From assembly GCA_027886185.1 (NCBI GenBank), contig WOAB01000093.1, positions 7,316,001 to 7,380,000 on the forward strand: a stretch of 64,000 bases of DNA, in the 5' to 3' direction. Below, in pieces: positions 48,972-59,791 of this stretch (its first letter is position 1; the number at the start of each line of letters is the position of its first letter). The translations under genes and the position numbers were made by a program. Below the pieces are notes generated by a model, which was given only the letters and a program-made list of their open reading frames with translations, searched no databases and was not told where the DNA came from. The stretch is from Rheum nobile. Its lineage: Eukaryota; Streptophyta; Magnoliopsida; Caryophyllales; Polygonaceae.

Positions 48972-49273
48972 TGATGAGCCCCAATAGCCCCTAGATGCCA
49001 AAGAGGAAGAGGAATGCATGGAAGTCAAGAGTGATGGCCCGATCACAAGGGCTCGAGCTAAGGCCATCGCTCGAGCCACACAATCAAATGTCAACCGGGA
49101 CACTCTTAGCCAAGGCGCCGCAGCCCCATTGGATCCACACCTCCACATGATGACCACCATGGAAGACATTGGCTTCACCAATGCCATGACAACCAAAGCA
49201 CCGACGCCTTCATCCCAATGACACCCAAGGCGTCGTCCTTTCCAAAGCCAAGCCTAGGCTCGTGGCACCTATC
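48972..49273 (+). repeat. CRM-a 3' LTR, first 302 bp
   Basis: Matches 40446-40747 and stops where CRM-b begins. The pol frame enters this LTR: after TAA 48961 and a CAA-to-TAG change at 48985-48987 it reads GPITRARAKAIARATQS. Confidence 0.88.
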
Positions 49274-50157
49274 TGATGCGACCTTGTCTGATGGAAAGAC
49301 CACGAATCGATGTCAAGGACCGAGTGAAAGCGTATTGGGGCGAACCAACTCGTCGGAAGGGAACCAGATTGGTGTAGGCGGACTGTGGGCTGTTCGGACC
49401 ACAGTGAACAGCGGAGATGCAGCGGATGGAGTGCAGCGAATGGTGTCAGAGGTGATGGTGACGACAGAGATGGTAGCGGAAAGACGAGAAAGGGCGAGCG
49501 GCGAAAGAGGGTGGTCGTGTGGTGGTTGGTGCGGCGGTAGGCGTGTGGAGGAAGGAAGTGATGGTGGCTGTCTAGGGTTTGTGGGGGCGACAAGAATTAG
49601 GGTTAATTCTTGTTGCAGGAATACGGATCGTAACTGGATAACTATAACCGAATTAACGCGCCAGGATAGTTCGACTAGAAACGCGTTAATTTTTGTGACG
49701 TCAGGGCCCGGGTTTGCAGGAGATTACTCGACTGGAAAACAAGCTCTATTTCGACGTCCGTGGAAAAGAAGACAAAAGAGAGTATTTATACTAGAGAGGA
49801 TACCTAATGGGCCAGACTCTCTAGTTACTAAATCTGGCAGCCCATTTAACATAAACGGAAACCACCCAGAAATAGCAACTACTAAAAAGTAGAAATAATG
49901 TTAAAATAATGTACTACACAAGTAATGTCTCGATCTGGCTAGGTGTCACTGTAGAGGAGTTAGTCACGGCTAAACTGACGAGACACAGAAGCTCAGGCGC
50001 TGTAGTGATCTGGCCGTGACTGGCTACAAGTCTGGTCACCAAGGATTGTGTCGCGGCTTGGACACTCTTCGCTCTTGAACGGGTGATCGGACCTGTAGGT
50101 GAAAGCCGCATGGCATCTTCCTCCTTTGTAGCAGACATGGAGGACTGGGTCACATCA
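49274..50157 (-). repeat. CRM-b 3' LTR
   Basis: 884 bp. The termini are inverted: TGATGCGACC at 49274 and GGTCACATCA ending at 50157. A purine tract (minus CAAGTGGGGGAGGG, 50158-50171) lies directly outside, as expected for the 3' LTR. The pol reading enters it and ends at TAG 49914-49916. The partner LTR is not in the window, so the ends rest on the termini and the PPT. Confidence 0.8.
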
Positions 50158-53100
50158 CCCTCCCCCACTTGAGTGTGAAGTGTCCCCGCTTCACCCTCAT
50201 CGTACTCAGGCTCAACATATGGTGCTAAGTCAGCGACGTTGAACGTTGGGTGCACCATATACTTGTCCGGGAGCTCGAGCTGGTAGGCGTTGTCGCCAAT
50301 GGCCTTGACGACTCTGAAGGGACCATCACCCCGTTGGTCGAGCTTAGACTTGCGGACGGAAGGGAATCGCTCCTTCCGCAAGTGAAGCCAAACCAAGTCG
50401 CCCGGGGCGAAGATCAATCGTCGCCTGTCCTTATTCTTCTGGGCTGAGTACTGTAGCGCACATCTCTCCAGCTGTGTGCTTGTCCTCCCGTGCAGCTCCT
50501 GAATGTGCTCAGCCAACTTTCCAGCAACTATGTTCTCCCGGTCCTACAGCGGGTATGGCGTCATGTCCAGCGGCGTCAGCGGGTTCCTTCCATATACGAC
50601 CTCGAAAGGAGTCAGCTTCGTCGCAGAGTGCCTGGACCTGTTATAGGAAAACTCAACTGTAGCAAGTAAGTCCTCCCACCTTCGTGGGTTTGCCTTGAGA
50701 ACCATCCGTAGGAGGGCTCCCAAGGTACGGTTGGTCACCTCCGTCTGACCATCCGTCTGTGGGTGATAGCTAGTAGAAAATAGAAGCTTGGTGCCTAGCT
50801 TACCCCACAAGGTTCTCCAGAAATGGCCCACACATTTGGTATCCCTATCACTAACAATAGTTTTAGAGACACCATGGAAGCGCACCACATGCTCAAAAAA
50901 CAAACCAGCGATGTCCGTAGCATTGTTGGTGTTCTTGCAGGCAATAAAGTGTGCCATCTTAGAGAACCTGTCGACGACGACAAAAATGCAATCTCTACCA
51001 CGCCGAGACATAGGTAACCCTATGATAAAATCCATCGAAAGATCTTCCCACGGGGCTGCAGGAATCGGGAGGGGCGTGTAGAGACCATGTCTACTGGAGC
51101 TTGCCTTAGCCTTTTTGCATGTCACGCAACTCTGGCAATACCTGGTAACACTTTGGGCCATCTTTGGCCAGAAAAAGTGTTCCCGAAGTGTTGCCAGGGT
51201 CTTAGACACCCCAAAATGGCCACGACTGTCATGTGCTTCCTGGAGTAACAAGTGCCTGACTGAAGACGTAGGAATACAGAGTTTCCCAGCCTTGTACAGA
51301 TATCCGTCATCCAGGAAATACGTGTCATGCTCTCTGCTGATTTTACATTGCTCAAAGATGTCTTTAAAGAAAACATCATCTGCATACAATGCAAAACCAA
51401 GTAAACGAGACTGGAGATGAGTGATGAGCACGTACCTGCGAGAAAGGGCGTCGGCAACCACATTCTCCTTACCTTTCTTGTGCATGATTAGGTACGGAAA
51501 GGTCTCCATGAACTCTACCCACTTAGCATGCCTGCGGTTGAGGGTCGTCTGGCTCTTCAGATAGGCCAGGGCAACATGATCGGAATGTATCACGAACTCA
51601 CTCGGCCAGAGGTAGTGCTGCCAAGTCTTCAGCACCCGGATCAGCGCATACAACTCCTTGTCATATGTCGGGTAGTTCAGCTGAGCACCCGAAAGCTTCT
51701 CCGAGAAGTAGGCGATATGACGCCTCTCCTGCAGAAGGACTCCTCTGATGCCGTAGTCGGAAGCGTCACACTCCACCTCGAACCGACGAGTGAAGTCAGG
51801 CAACTGCAGCAAGGGTGCGCGACATAGGGCCTCCTTCAGGGCGACAAAAGCAGCATCATGTCGCAGAAGCCAGGTGATGGACGTTGCCTTCTTGGTCAGC
51901 TGGTGCAGCGGGGCGGCGATGGTTCTGAAGTCGCAAACGAACCTCCTGTAGAAGCCGGCCAGCCCTAAGAATGAGCGAACCTGAGTGGGGGTAGTCGGAG
52001 TAGGCCACTCCTTGATGGCGCGTATCTTCTCGTCATCTACACGTAAGCCATCCCTGGAAACAATGAACCCAAGGAAGTTCGTAGATTCAGAGTAGAAGAC
52101 GCACTTTCCTTTGTTGACATACAAGCTCTCATATCTCAAGCAGTCTAATACCTGTCTAAGATGGTCAATATGTGCAGACAAACTACTAGAAAAGACAAGT
52201 ATATCATCAAAGTAGACAATGACAAACTTCCCTAAAAAAGACCGTAGCACATGGTTCATGAGTCACATGAACGTCGATGGCGCATTGGTCAATCCAAATG
52301 GCATGACGAGCCACTCGTAGAGACCATACTTGGTCTTAAAAGCTGTCTTCCATTCATCGCCCTCCTTCATACGAATCTGGTGGTAGCCACTCCGAAGATC
52401 AATCTTAGAGAACAAGGTGGCACCATACAGCTCGTCCAGCATATCATCGAGGTGCGGAATGAGATGTCTGTACTTGATGGTGATCTGGTTGATGGCGCGA
52501 CAATCCACACACATCCGCCAAGACCCATCCTTCTTCGGCACGAGAATCACCAGAACGGCGCAGGGACTCAAGCTTTCCCGCACAACACCTTTGTCCAAAA
52601 GAGCTTGGACCTGTCGTTGTAGCTCCTTTATTTCCTCAGGAGAAGCGCGGTACGCAGCACGGTTTGGCAGAGATGCGCCGGGAATGAAGTCTATCTGGTG
52701 CTCAATACCACGCACCGGTGGAGCTCTAGCGGCCTCTAGGGCCTTCTGGCGTTGGCGCTCGGTCTGGTCCTGTAAAATTTCATGCGGACTCATGGGTAAG
52801 AGAGTCACGCGCCTCCCGTGGTAATTGAACATGTAAGTGTTCAAATACCCGTCGTGAAGCACGCGACGATCATATAACCATGGATGGCCCATAAGCAAAT
52901 GGGTAGCGTCCATGACGGTAATATCACAAAGCACAATATCGCTATAAGGACCAATAGAAAAGGAAAGAAGACACTGTTGTGATACTTTGTTACCTGAACC
53001 ATCTGAAATCCACTGTAGACCATATGGAGTGGGGTGTGGAGTCGTCGGAAGGTTGAAGTGGCGGACAATCTCCTCTTTGATGATGTTGCAGCAAGAGCCC

Positions 53101-53240
53101 CCATCAATGATCACGCTTAGCGAAGCATTCTGAAGCTTCGCTCAAGCATGAAACAAATTCTCTCTCTGCTCAGCCAGGTCACCCTCCTTGACGCTCAGAA
53201 CGCATCGTGTGACCAAGGCAAAGTGGTAGGTCTGGTCGTC
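49914..53240 (-). pseudogene. CRM-b pol: protease, RT, RNase H, integrase with LTR-encoded tail
   Basis: The reading starts inside the gag-protease junction, beside Tat-2. Protease has ASLSVIIDGGSCCN; RT has VPKKDGSWRMCVDCRAINQI and VIVYFDDILVFSS; RNase H has FEVECDASDYGIRG. Integrase has CQSCVTCKKAKA and D-D-E (SMDFIIGLP, VSDRDTKC, GQTEVTNRTLG). The C-terminal part has HPTFNVADLAPYVEPEYDE and no chromodomain, and ends in GPITRSRAKSVQAATQS encoded in the LTR. Three in-frame stops break it: 53142-53144 (TGA), 52263-52265 (TGA) and 50544-50546 (TAG); otherwise it is one long frame. Confidence 0.92.
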
Positions 53241-53248
53241 ATGGTGGT

Positions 53249-53921
53249 TGTTGGGCCTGGCATCCCCAAAGAAGGTGAGTCGGGTGAATCGAGCCCAAGC
53301 CCACTGCAGATCGAAAGAACAAAGGAAAAGCCCAGAGGAGGCGATGAGACTTCACTGGTCGAATGCCCTCCGACAGGGTCGCGAGAATCTCGCTAGACAT
53401 TAAATGCTCAGATTATACAACGGTCACGACATTCAACACCACCGTAATTACAATGATTTAATGACATAATCCCCGCCATTACTCTCGGCGTTGAAGACAG
53501 AATATACGATCAAAACATAACGGTAAAGAGGAGACAAGACTTACCATATTTGGGCGAAGAAGAAGATAAGAAGCGTACACACAATTACGCCCGGGACACA
53601 CAAGCATTCTGGCTCAGAGATAGATCAGAACAACACTTACGCTCCCCGCCTCGCTCTCTAGCAATTGTCTACGCTTACTCTCCACCGGTCGTCACCTAAA
53701 AGTCATCGGTCGAGTCCTACACGACCGCTCGGTCTAAACTACGATAAGTTGTACCTCGATTCGATCCGATCAATACATTATCTAATAAAATCATCTCGCT
53801 ATTCTAAATTTACTCTTTGCTTGTCAATTATCTGCTTGGTTTGGATTGTTTCCAATCATCCGATCGACTAGTTACCCCGTCTAAGGCGATTTAGGTCGTC
53901 CGATCTTTTCGCCCCAAAACA
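53249..53921 (+). repeat. Tat-2 5' LTR
   Basis: TGTTGGGCCTGG ... CCCCAAAACA, 673 bp, next to the PBS. Eleven differences from 62032-62704. Confidence 0.96.
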
Positions 53922-53924
53922 ATT

Positions 53925-53942
53925 TGGCGCCCACCGTGGGGC
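53925..53942 (+). promoter_or_regulatory. Tat-2 primer-binding site
   Basis: TGGCGCCCACCGTGGGGC, three bases after the 5' LTR, identical to Tat-1. Confidence 0.78.
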
Positions 53943-54086
53943 AACTTGCCGATCACCCTTCCGAAACCTTCCAACCATTACTATTGACCCACCTACCAAG
54001 AACCACGTCTCGAAGACGGAACCCAAGATGCAGTAATCACAACCGAAAATCCTACTCCAACCCAGTTCCAAGAACTTTCCCAAAAA

Positions 54087-55496
54087 ATGGCCACCCTTCA
54101 AGAGGAACTAGCCCAGCAACGCCAAAAGACCGAGGCCCTAGCCGCTTTGTCAACCCAATCCGAAGCCGAGATCGCGCAACTAACCCGTGAAAATGAGTCT
54201 CTTAAGTCGCAGGTACAGTCGGTGGCTTCAGGATCTAGGAACATGCCCGTTCACGGCGGCGTCCGAACACGTCTCGACATGGACAACATCGAGCCGACGC
54301 CTCCGAGCATACAACGCCCCAGACACATTGAGGGTACGTCTCGAACTCCTTTCGCTAGTCCATTTTCGACTAACCATGTCACCTTTTCCACACCGATCGG
54401 GTCCGCTGGGGCCCGAATCGATGAACCGCAGGTTATCCATCCGCCAGATGTCCTGGCTCTTTTCCAGCAGACGCTCGATAGACACATGAAGACGATCGAC
54501 GATCGCTTCAACATGCTCCCAGGAGTCCCTCAACCAATCGAGAGGGAAACGTCTGGTGGATTTGAAGAATCCCCGTTCGTCGAAGAAATCACAAGGGTCG
54601 AGATCCCCAAGAAGTTCCATCTCCCCAACATGGCGACGTTCGACGGCACCACCGATCCAGATGACCATATCTCTCTCTATAAACAAAAACTAATGGTTGC
54701 ATCTGTTTCAAGGGAGAGCCGCGAGGCAGTCATGTGCAAAAGCTTCGGCACAACCCTCGCGGGTCCCACACTAACATGGTTTATGCGTTTGCCTCAGGGA
54801 ATGATTACATCCTTTGCGGATCTGGTCAACTCTTTCAAGAATCAATTCGCCAGCAGTTGGAGGCTCGAAAGACAATCAAGTGACCTCTACCGAGTCACAC
54901 AAAGGTATAACGAACCCCTTCGGAATTATCTTAACAGGTACAATAAGGAGAAAGTGGAAATTCCCCACTGTGACGTCACAACCTCCATCGAAGCCTTCCG
55001 ACAAGGCTTGGTCAAATACAGCAATCTCTACGACGAGATTACCAAGTACCCATGCAAAAGTTTTGAAGATGTCCAGGCCAAAACCATGGCCGAGGTAAGA
55101 TTGGAAGAGGACCCTGAGTCGCGTAAAGCCTCACGCGGACCCGATCCATCCAACCGTAAACATCCCTCTGACAACCGTCGAGACAGACGATCTCATCCCT
55201 ATTCTCGTAATCGAAACGAACCAAATCAGGTAAACTCTTTCCAAGACAGGTCACAGGAATGGAGAGACGGTCCGGCGTTGCCTCCTAGGGTCCAGTCTTA
55301 TAATTTCAATGTTTCCGTGTCGGAGCTCGTCAAGAGTTTCGACAAATATGGAAAAGAGGTAAGATGGCCCCGAAAGAGCGATCGACCGGACGTCAAGAAG
55401 GACATGAGTCGATGGTGCGAATTCCACGGCGACCACGGTCATTCGACCGACGAATACATCGCCCTACGGAAGGAAGTCGCTAGGCTGCTCTCATAG
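54087..55496 (+). CDS. Tat-2 gag (N-terminus damaged)
   Basis: 469 open codons from the ATG at 54087. Tat-1 shows the true start about 40 codons earlier; in Tat-2 that ATG is ATT and a small deletion near 54000 shifts the frame, so 54087 is only the first usable Met. The protein has a coiled coil (ATLQEELAQQRQKTEALAAL), the capsid core (KKFHLPNMATFDGTTDPDDH, GPTLTWFMRLP) and a zinc-binding CEFHGDHGHSTDE motif in which the last Cys is Tyr. It ends at TAG 55494-55496, in frame with the protease. That TAG is shared with Tat-1. Confidence 0.85.
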   Translation: MATLQEELAQQRQKTEALAALSTQSEAEIAQLTRENESLKSQVQSVASGSRNMPVHGGVRTRLDMDNIEPTPPSIQRPRHIEGTSRTPFASPFSTNHVTFSTPIGSAGARIDEPQVIHPPDVLALFQQTLDRHMKTIDDRFNMLPGVPQPIERETSGGFEESPFVEEITRVEIPKKFHLPNMATFDGTTDPDDHISLYKQKLMVASVSRESREAVMCKSFGTTLAGPTLTWFMRLPQGMITSFADLVNSFKNQFASSWRLERQSSDLYRVTQRYNEPLRNYLNRYNKEKVEIPHCDVTTSIEAFRQGLVKYSNLYDEITKYPCKSFEDVQAKTMAEVRLEEDPESRKASRGPDPSNRKHPSDNRRDRRSHPYSRNRNEPNQVNSFQDRSQEWRDGPALPPRVQSYNFNVSVSELVKSFDKYGKEVRWPRKSDRPDVKKDMSRWCEFHGDHGHSTDEYIALRKEVARLLS

Positions 55497-56219
55497 GGGC
55501 TCTTACGCGACGTAATCTCGGAGCGGGCAAAGGTTACCATGGAACGTCGAGATCAGGTAAAACAGAACAGACCCCCATCTCCCGTCCATACAAAAGTTGT
55601 CAATACCATTTCAGGTGGGTCGGACATATGTGGGAACACATACTCCGCGGCTAAGCGACACGCCAAGGAAAGCAAGGGCGACAAGCCCGAGACATCGGAA
55701 TTCAAGCCAAGGAGGACTTCCAACCTTCCGACGGTCACATTCGACGAATCCGACTCTGACGGGTCGGATAGTCACCACGACGGTCTGGTAATCTCTTTGT
55801 CCATTGGTAATTGTTTAATACGGAGAGTACTAATCGATACAGGGAGTTCGACAAACCTCTTGACCCTTGACGCACTTAAAGAAATGGGTCTGACCGAGAA
55901 CGACCTAATCAAGAAGTCGACCCCACTGGTCGGGTTCAGCGGTGAGGTTAAGCATACGACTGGTGAAATCATTCTAACCACATACGCTAGAGGAATCAAC
56001 CAACATGTGAAATTCTTAGTCCTAGACTGTCTGTCTCCCTATAATTGTATTCTTGGCAGGCCATGGATACACGCTATGAAGGCAGTACCTTCGACATATC
56101 ATCAAGTCATCAAATTCCCCACTGAATGGGGAGTCCAAGAAATCAAAGGAGATCAAAGGACCGCAAAAGAATGCTACGTCGCTTCCATGAAGAGCGCAGT
56201 CGAACACAAGACCGCATAG
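55497..56219 (+). CDS. Tat-2 protease region
   Basis: Open and in frame from the gag stop to TAG 56217-56219. It includes RRVLIDTGSSTNLLTLDALK and CILGRPWIHAMKA. No independent start is certain; ATG 55539 is the first. The amber at its end is followed by CAACCA. Confidence 0.85.
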   Translation, partial: GLLRDVISERAKVTMERRDQVKQNRPPSPVHTKVVNTISGGSDICGNTYSAAKRHAKESKGDKPETSEFKPRRTSNLPTVTFDESDSDGSDSHHDGLVISLSIGNCLIRRVLIDTGSSTNLLTLDALKEMGLTENDLIKKSTPLVGFSGEVKHTTGEIILTTYARGINQHVKFLVLDCLSPYNCILGRPWIHAMKAVPSTYHQVIKFPTEWGVQEIKGDQRTAKECYVASMKSAVEHKTA

Positions 56220-58799
56220 CAACCACAGAGCGGCGAAGGGCCTAGTCGATACATTGAACCAGAAATGGAAAAACTCGATGAAATCGCACTAGACCCTTCA
56301 AAGCCAAACCAAATGGTAAGGGTCGGGTCGGACTTGGACGATTCGACCAGACAACAACTTCTTGACTTTCTCAGGACCAATGCCGACTGTTTCGCATGGT
56401 CGCATGAGGATATGGTCGGAATATCTCCAAACGTTATTACTCATAAATTAAATGTGGATCCATCTCATCCCCCTGTCAAGCAAAAACGCAGGAAGTTCGC
56501 CCCCGAGCGGAACAAGATAGTCGACGATGAAGTCAAAAGCTTATTGGAAACAGGAAAGATCAGGGAGGTCCACTATCCTGAATGGCTAGCCAACGTGGTC
56601 GTAGTCCAGAAGAAAAACGGCAAATGGAGAGTCTGCATCGACTTCACAGACCTCAACAAGGCTTGTCCCAAGGACTCGTTCCCTCTACCCCATATCGACG
56701 CCATGGTCGATGCCACAGCGGGGCACGAAATGCTTACCTTCATGGACGCTTTCAGCGGTTACAATCAGATCCTTATGGAACCCGACGATCAAGAAAAAAC
56801 AGCATTCATCACCAACCAAGGTATCTATTGTTACCGAGTAATGCTCTTTGGTCTGAAAAATACAGGGGCTACGTATCAACGACTAGTCAACAAAATGTTC
56901 AGAGACCAAATCGGAGACACGATGGAAGTCTACATAGACGACATGTTGGTCAAGTCCAAAAAGAAAGAAGATCACATAGACCACATACGCGACAACTTCG
57001 AGGTGCTCAAAAGGTACAACGTGAAACTAAACCCTACTAAATGCTCCTTCGGGGTGTCGTCGGGGAAGTTCTTAGGATACATGGTGACACAAAGAGGAGT
57101 AGAGGCTAGCCCAGAACAGATCAAGGCTCTCATCAACCTTCGATCCCCCCGATGGGTCAAAGACATACAGAAGCTCACAGGTCGGATAGCAGTTCTGAAC
57201 AGATTCATCTCCAAATCATCCGATAAGTGCAAACCCTTCCACGACGCACTCAAGAAGAACAAGTCCTTCCAATGGACGGAAGAACACGAAGCAGCGTTCC
57301 AAAACCTCAAAGAGTATCTGGCCAGTCCCGTGTTACTAGCCAAACCCAAAGGCGACGAGCCCTTATTTCTTTATCTTGCAGTATCAGAATCAGCCGTAAG
57401 CGTAGTACTGGTCAGAGAGGAGGACGGCAAACAGTCGCCAATATACTACGTCAGTCGGACGCTGTTACCAGCCGAAACAAGGTATTCGTCACTTGAAAAG
57501 CTCGTGCTATCATTGGTAATGGCTTCGAACAAACTCAAACCATATTTCGAATCCCATACTATTATTGTTCGCACTAATCATCCCATGAGAGCTATCATGA
57601 GGAAACCTGAGTTCATAGGACGAATGACCAAATGGGCCATACACCTCAGCGGTTACGACATCGAATACGAGCCCAGGACAGCGATCAAGTCGCAAGCCTT
57701 AGCCGACTTTGTGGCCGATTTTAGCTCGACCCTAGAGCAAAAAGCCACAAAAGAAGCAACACAACTACTCGCGACGGACGAGGCAGGTACATGGGAGCTC
57801 CATACAGACGGGGCATCGAACGCCAGAGGATCGAGACTAGGGGTCATACTAAAATCGCCACAAGGAGACAAGATAGCTCAAGCTGTCAGATGTGAATGGG
57901 ATGCGACTAACAACGAAGCTGAATACGAAGCACTCATATTCGGACTCATCTTGGCTCGCGACCTAGGGGTCCAAGAGATCGAAGTCGTTTGCGACTCCCT
58001 GCTAGTCGTAAACCAGATACAAAGGGCGTATAATGCTAAGGACGCCAGAATGATAGCCTACCTGGAGGTAGCCAAGAAACTGATCGGACAATTCCAAACA
58101 TTCAACATCAGACAAGTGCCTAGGGATCTTAACTCCCAAGCTGACGCACTCGCTAATCTAGGATCCGTCCTAGACCCGAAGGAATTTCCACACATACCAT
58201 TGGCCCATATCATGACGCCAGCCGTCCCAAGGACATTCGTCGAGTCAACAACATCGCTTGAAGAGCTCGTCGCCATGGAAATAGGCGACCGATCAGAAGA
58301 AGACATCGTCGACACCAATGACGACTGGATGCTACCTTACATTAGATGGTTAAAAGACGGCATCCTACCCGACGACAAGACGGAAGCAAAAAGGCACAAG
58401 GTACAAGCACTCTCTTACGATATTGTAGATAACATCTTGTACAAAAGATCTGTTACAGGACTACTCCTACGATGCCTCAAGACTCCAGAAGTCGGACGTA
58501 TCTTACAATCGTTGCACAAAGGGGAGTGTGGCAATCACACCGGCGGACGAAGCCTCTCGGGAAAAGCCCTACGAAACGGGTACTATTGGCCAACGATGAA
58601 CAAAGATGCCATGGAATACACCAAGAGATGCGACGCCTGTCAGCGGCACGCACCCGTCCATCATCAGCCTTCGGAGCTCCTCCATCCGACCCTAGCTCCA
58701 TGGCCCTTTATGAGATGGGGAATGGACATCGTCAGAAAGCTCCCCCCCCGCGTCGGGTCAAAGAGTCTTCTTCCTTGCCATGACGGACTACTTTTCTAA
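56220..58799 (+). pseudogene. Tat-2 pol: RT, RNase H, archaeal-type RNase H, start of integrase
   Basis: In frame with the protease; the first ATG is 56265. RT motifs are KKNGKWRVCIDFTDLNKACP and VYIDDMLVKSKK. The gypsy RNase H follows (SVVLVREEDGKQSPIYYVSR), then the second RNase H with HTDGASNARGS, NNEAEYEALIFG, VVCDSLLVV and QADALANLGS. The integrase finger is CDACQRHAPVHH and the first catalytic Asp is in RWGMDIVRKL. A run of eight C at about 58742-58749 shifts the frame, so this frame ends falsely at 58799. Over 840 codons are otherwise open. Confidence 0.9.
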
Positions 58800-59556
58800 A
58801 TGGATCGAAGCCTATAGAGAGGTAAAAGATCAACACGTCATTTCATTCGTAAAACGCAATATCTTGTGCAGATTTGGCGTCCCATCAGAAATCGTGTGCG
58901 ACAATGGCTCCCAATTCATCAGTCATAAGACTCGAGCCTTCTGTGACCAATGGAACATCAAGTTGGTCACATCCACACCTCGGTATCCGCAATCCAATGG
59001 ACAAGCCGAATCCAGCAACAAGATCATTATCAACAACCTCAAGAAACGCCTCACAGGGGCTAAAGGCAAATGGGCAGACGAACTCCCACTTATTCTCTGA
59101 TCCGACATGACTACTCCAAAGAATGCGACCGGGCAATCACCTTTCTCTCTCGTCTATAGGAGTGAGGCGGTCATCCCGGTTGAGTTACTGGTTCCGACCG
59201 CTCGCCGTAATCTTCAGACAAATGAACAAAACGACATCGAACTAGCACACAATCTGGACACAGCGGACAGAATCAGAGAGAAAGCCCGAATCAGGATGGT
59301 CAGGTTCCAACAACAAGTCGCAAGGAGCTACAACAAGAACGTCCGAATCAAGGCATTCAAGGTCGGAGACTGGGTCCTCAGGAAAACTTTCCATAACACT
59401 AAGAACCCATCCGATGGAAAGCTAGCACCACAGTGGGAAGGACCTTACTTGATCACCGAAGTGGTCGGACAGGGAGCATATCAGCTAAAGGATAAAGACG
59501 GACAACAGATCCCGAGGAGTTGGAACGCAGCATATCTAAAACTCTACCATTTCTGA
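58750..59556 (+). pseudogene. Tat-2 integrase core and C-terminus
   Basis: After the C-run frameshift the core continues: MTDYFSKWIEAYREVKDQHV, CDNGSQF and QSNGQAESSNK. TGA at 59098-59100 replaces the Trp codon of Tat-1. The same frame then runs to TGA 59554-59556 with KVGDWVLRKTF and WEGPYLITEVVGQGAYQL, the usual C-terminal fold. No chromodomain is present, as expected for Tat. Confidence 0.9.
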
Positions 59557-59589
59557 ACCAATGAGGTAAAACATCACACAAATCTTATA

Positions 59590-59723
59590 CCTCGCATATA
59601 CATTGCTATCTGTCGTATACAAATCACACACTATCGCATATACATTGCTACATGTTGCATACATACCACGTGCTATCGCATGTACATCGCTATCTTGCGA
59701 CCCGCGATGGTGGATGGGTCGCC
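59590..59723. repeat. Short tandem repeat and hairpin between convergent Tat-2 genes
   Basis: Words such as CGCATATACATTGCTA recur three times at 59595-59693. The hairpin GCGACCC-loop-GGGTCGC lies at 59697-59723 and is the same as the two hairpins in Tat-1. Confidence 0.6.
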
Positions 59724-59791
59724 AAAACACATAATATTCAAACCCACACACAAGTGGGGCAAAGAAAGTCATACTACGCAGAGAAGACAAA

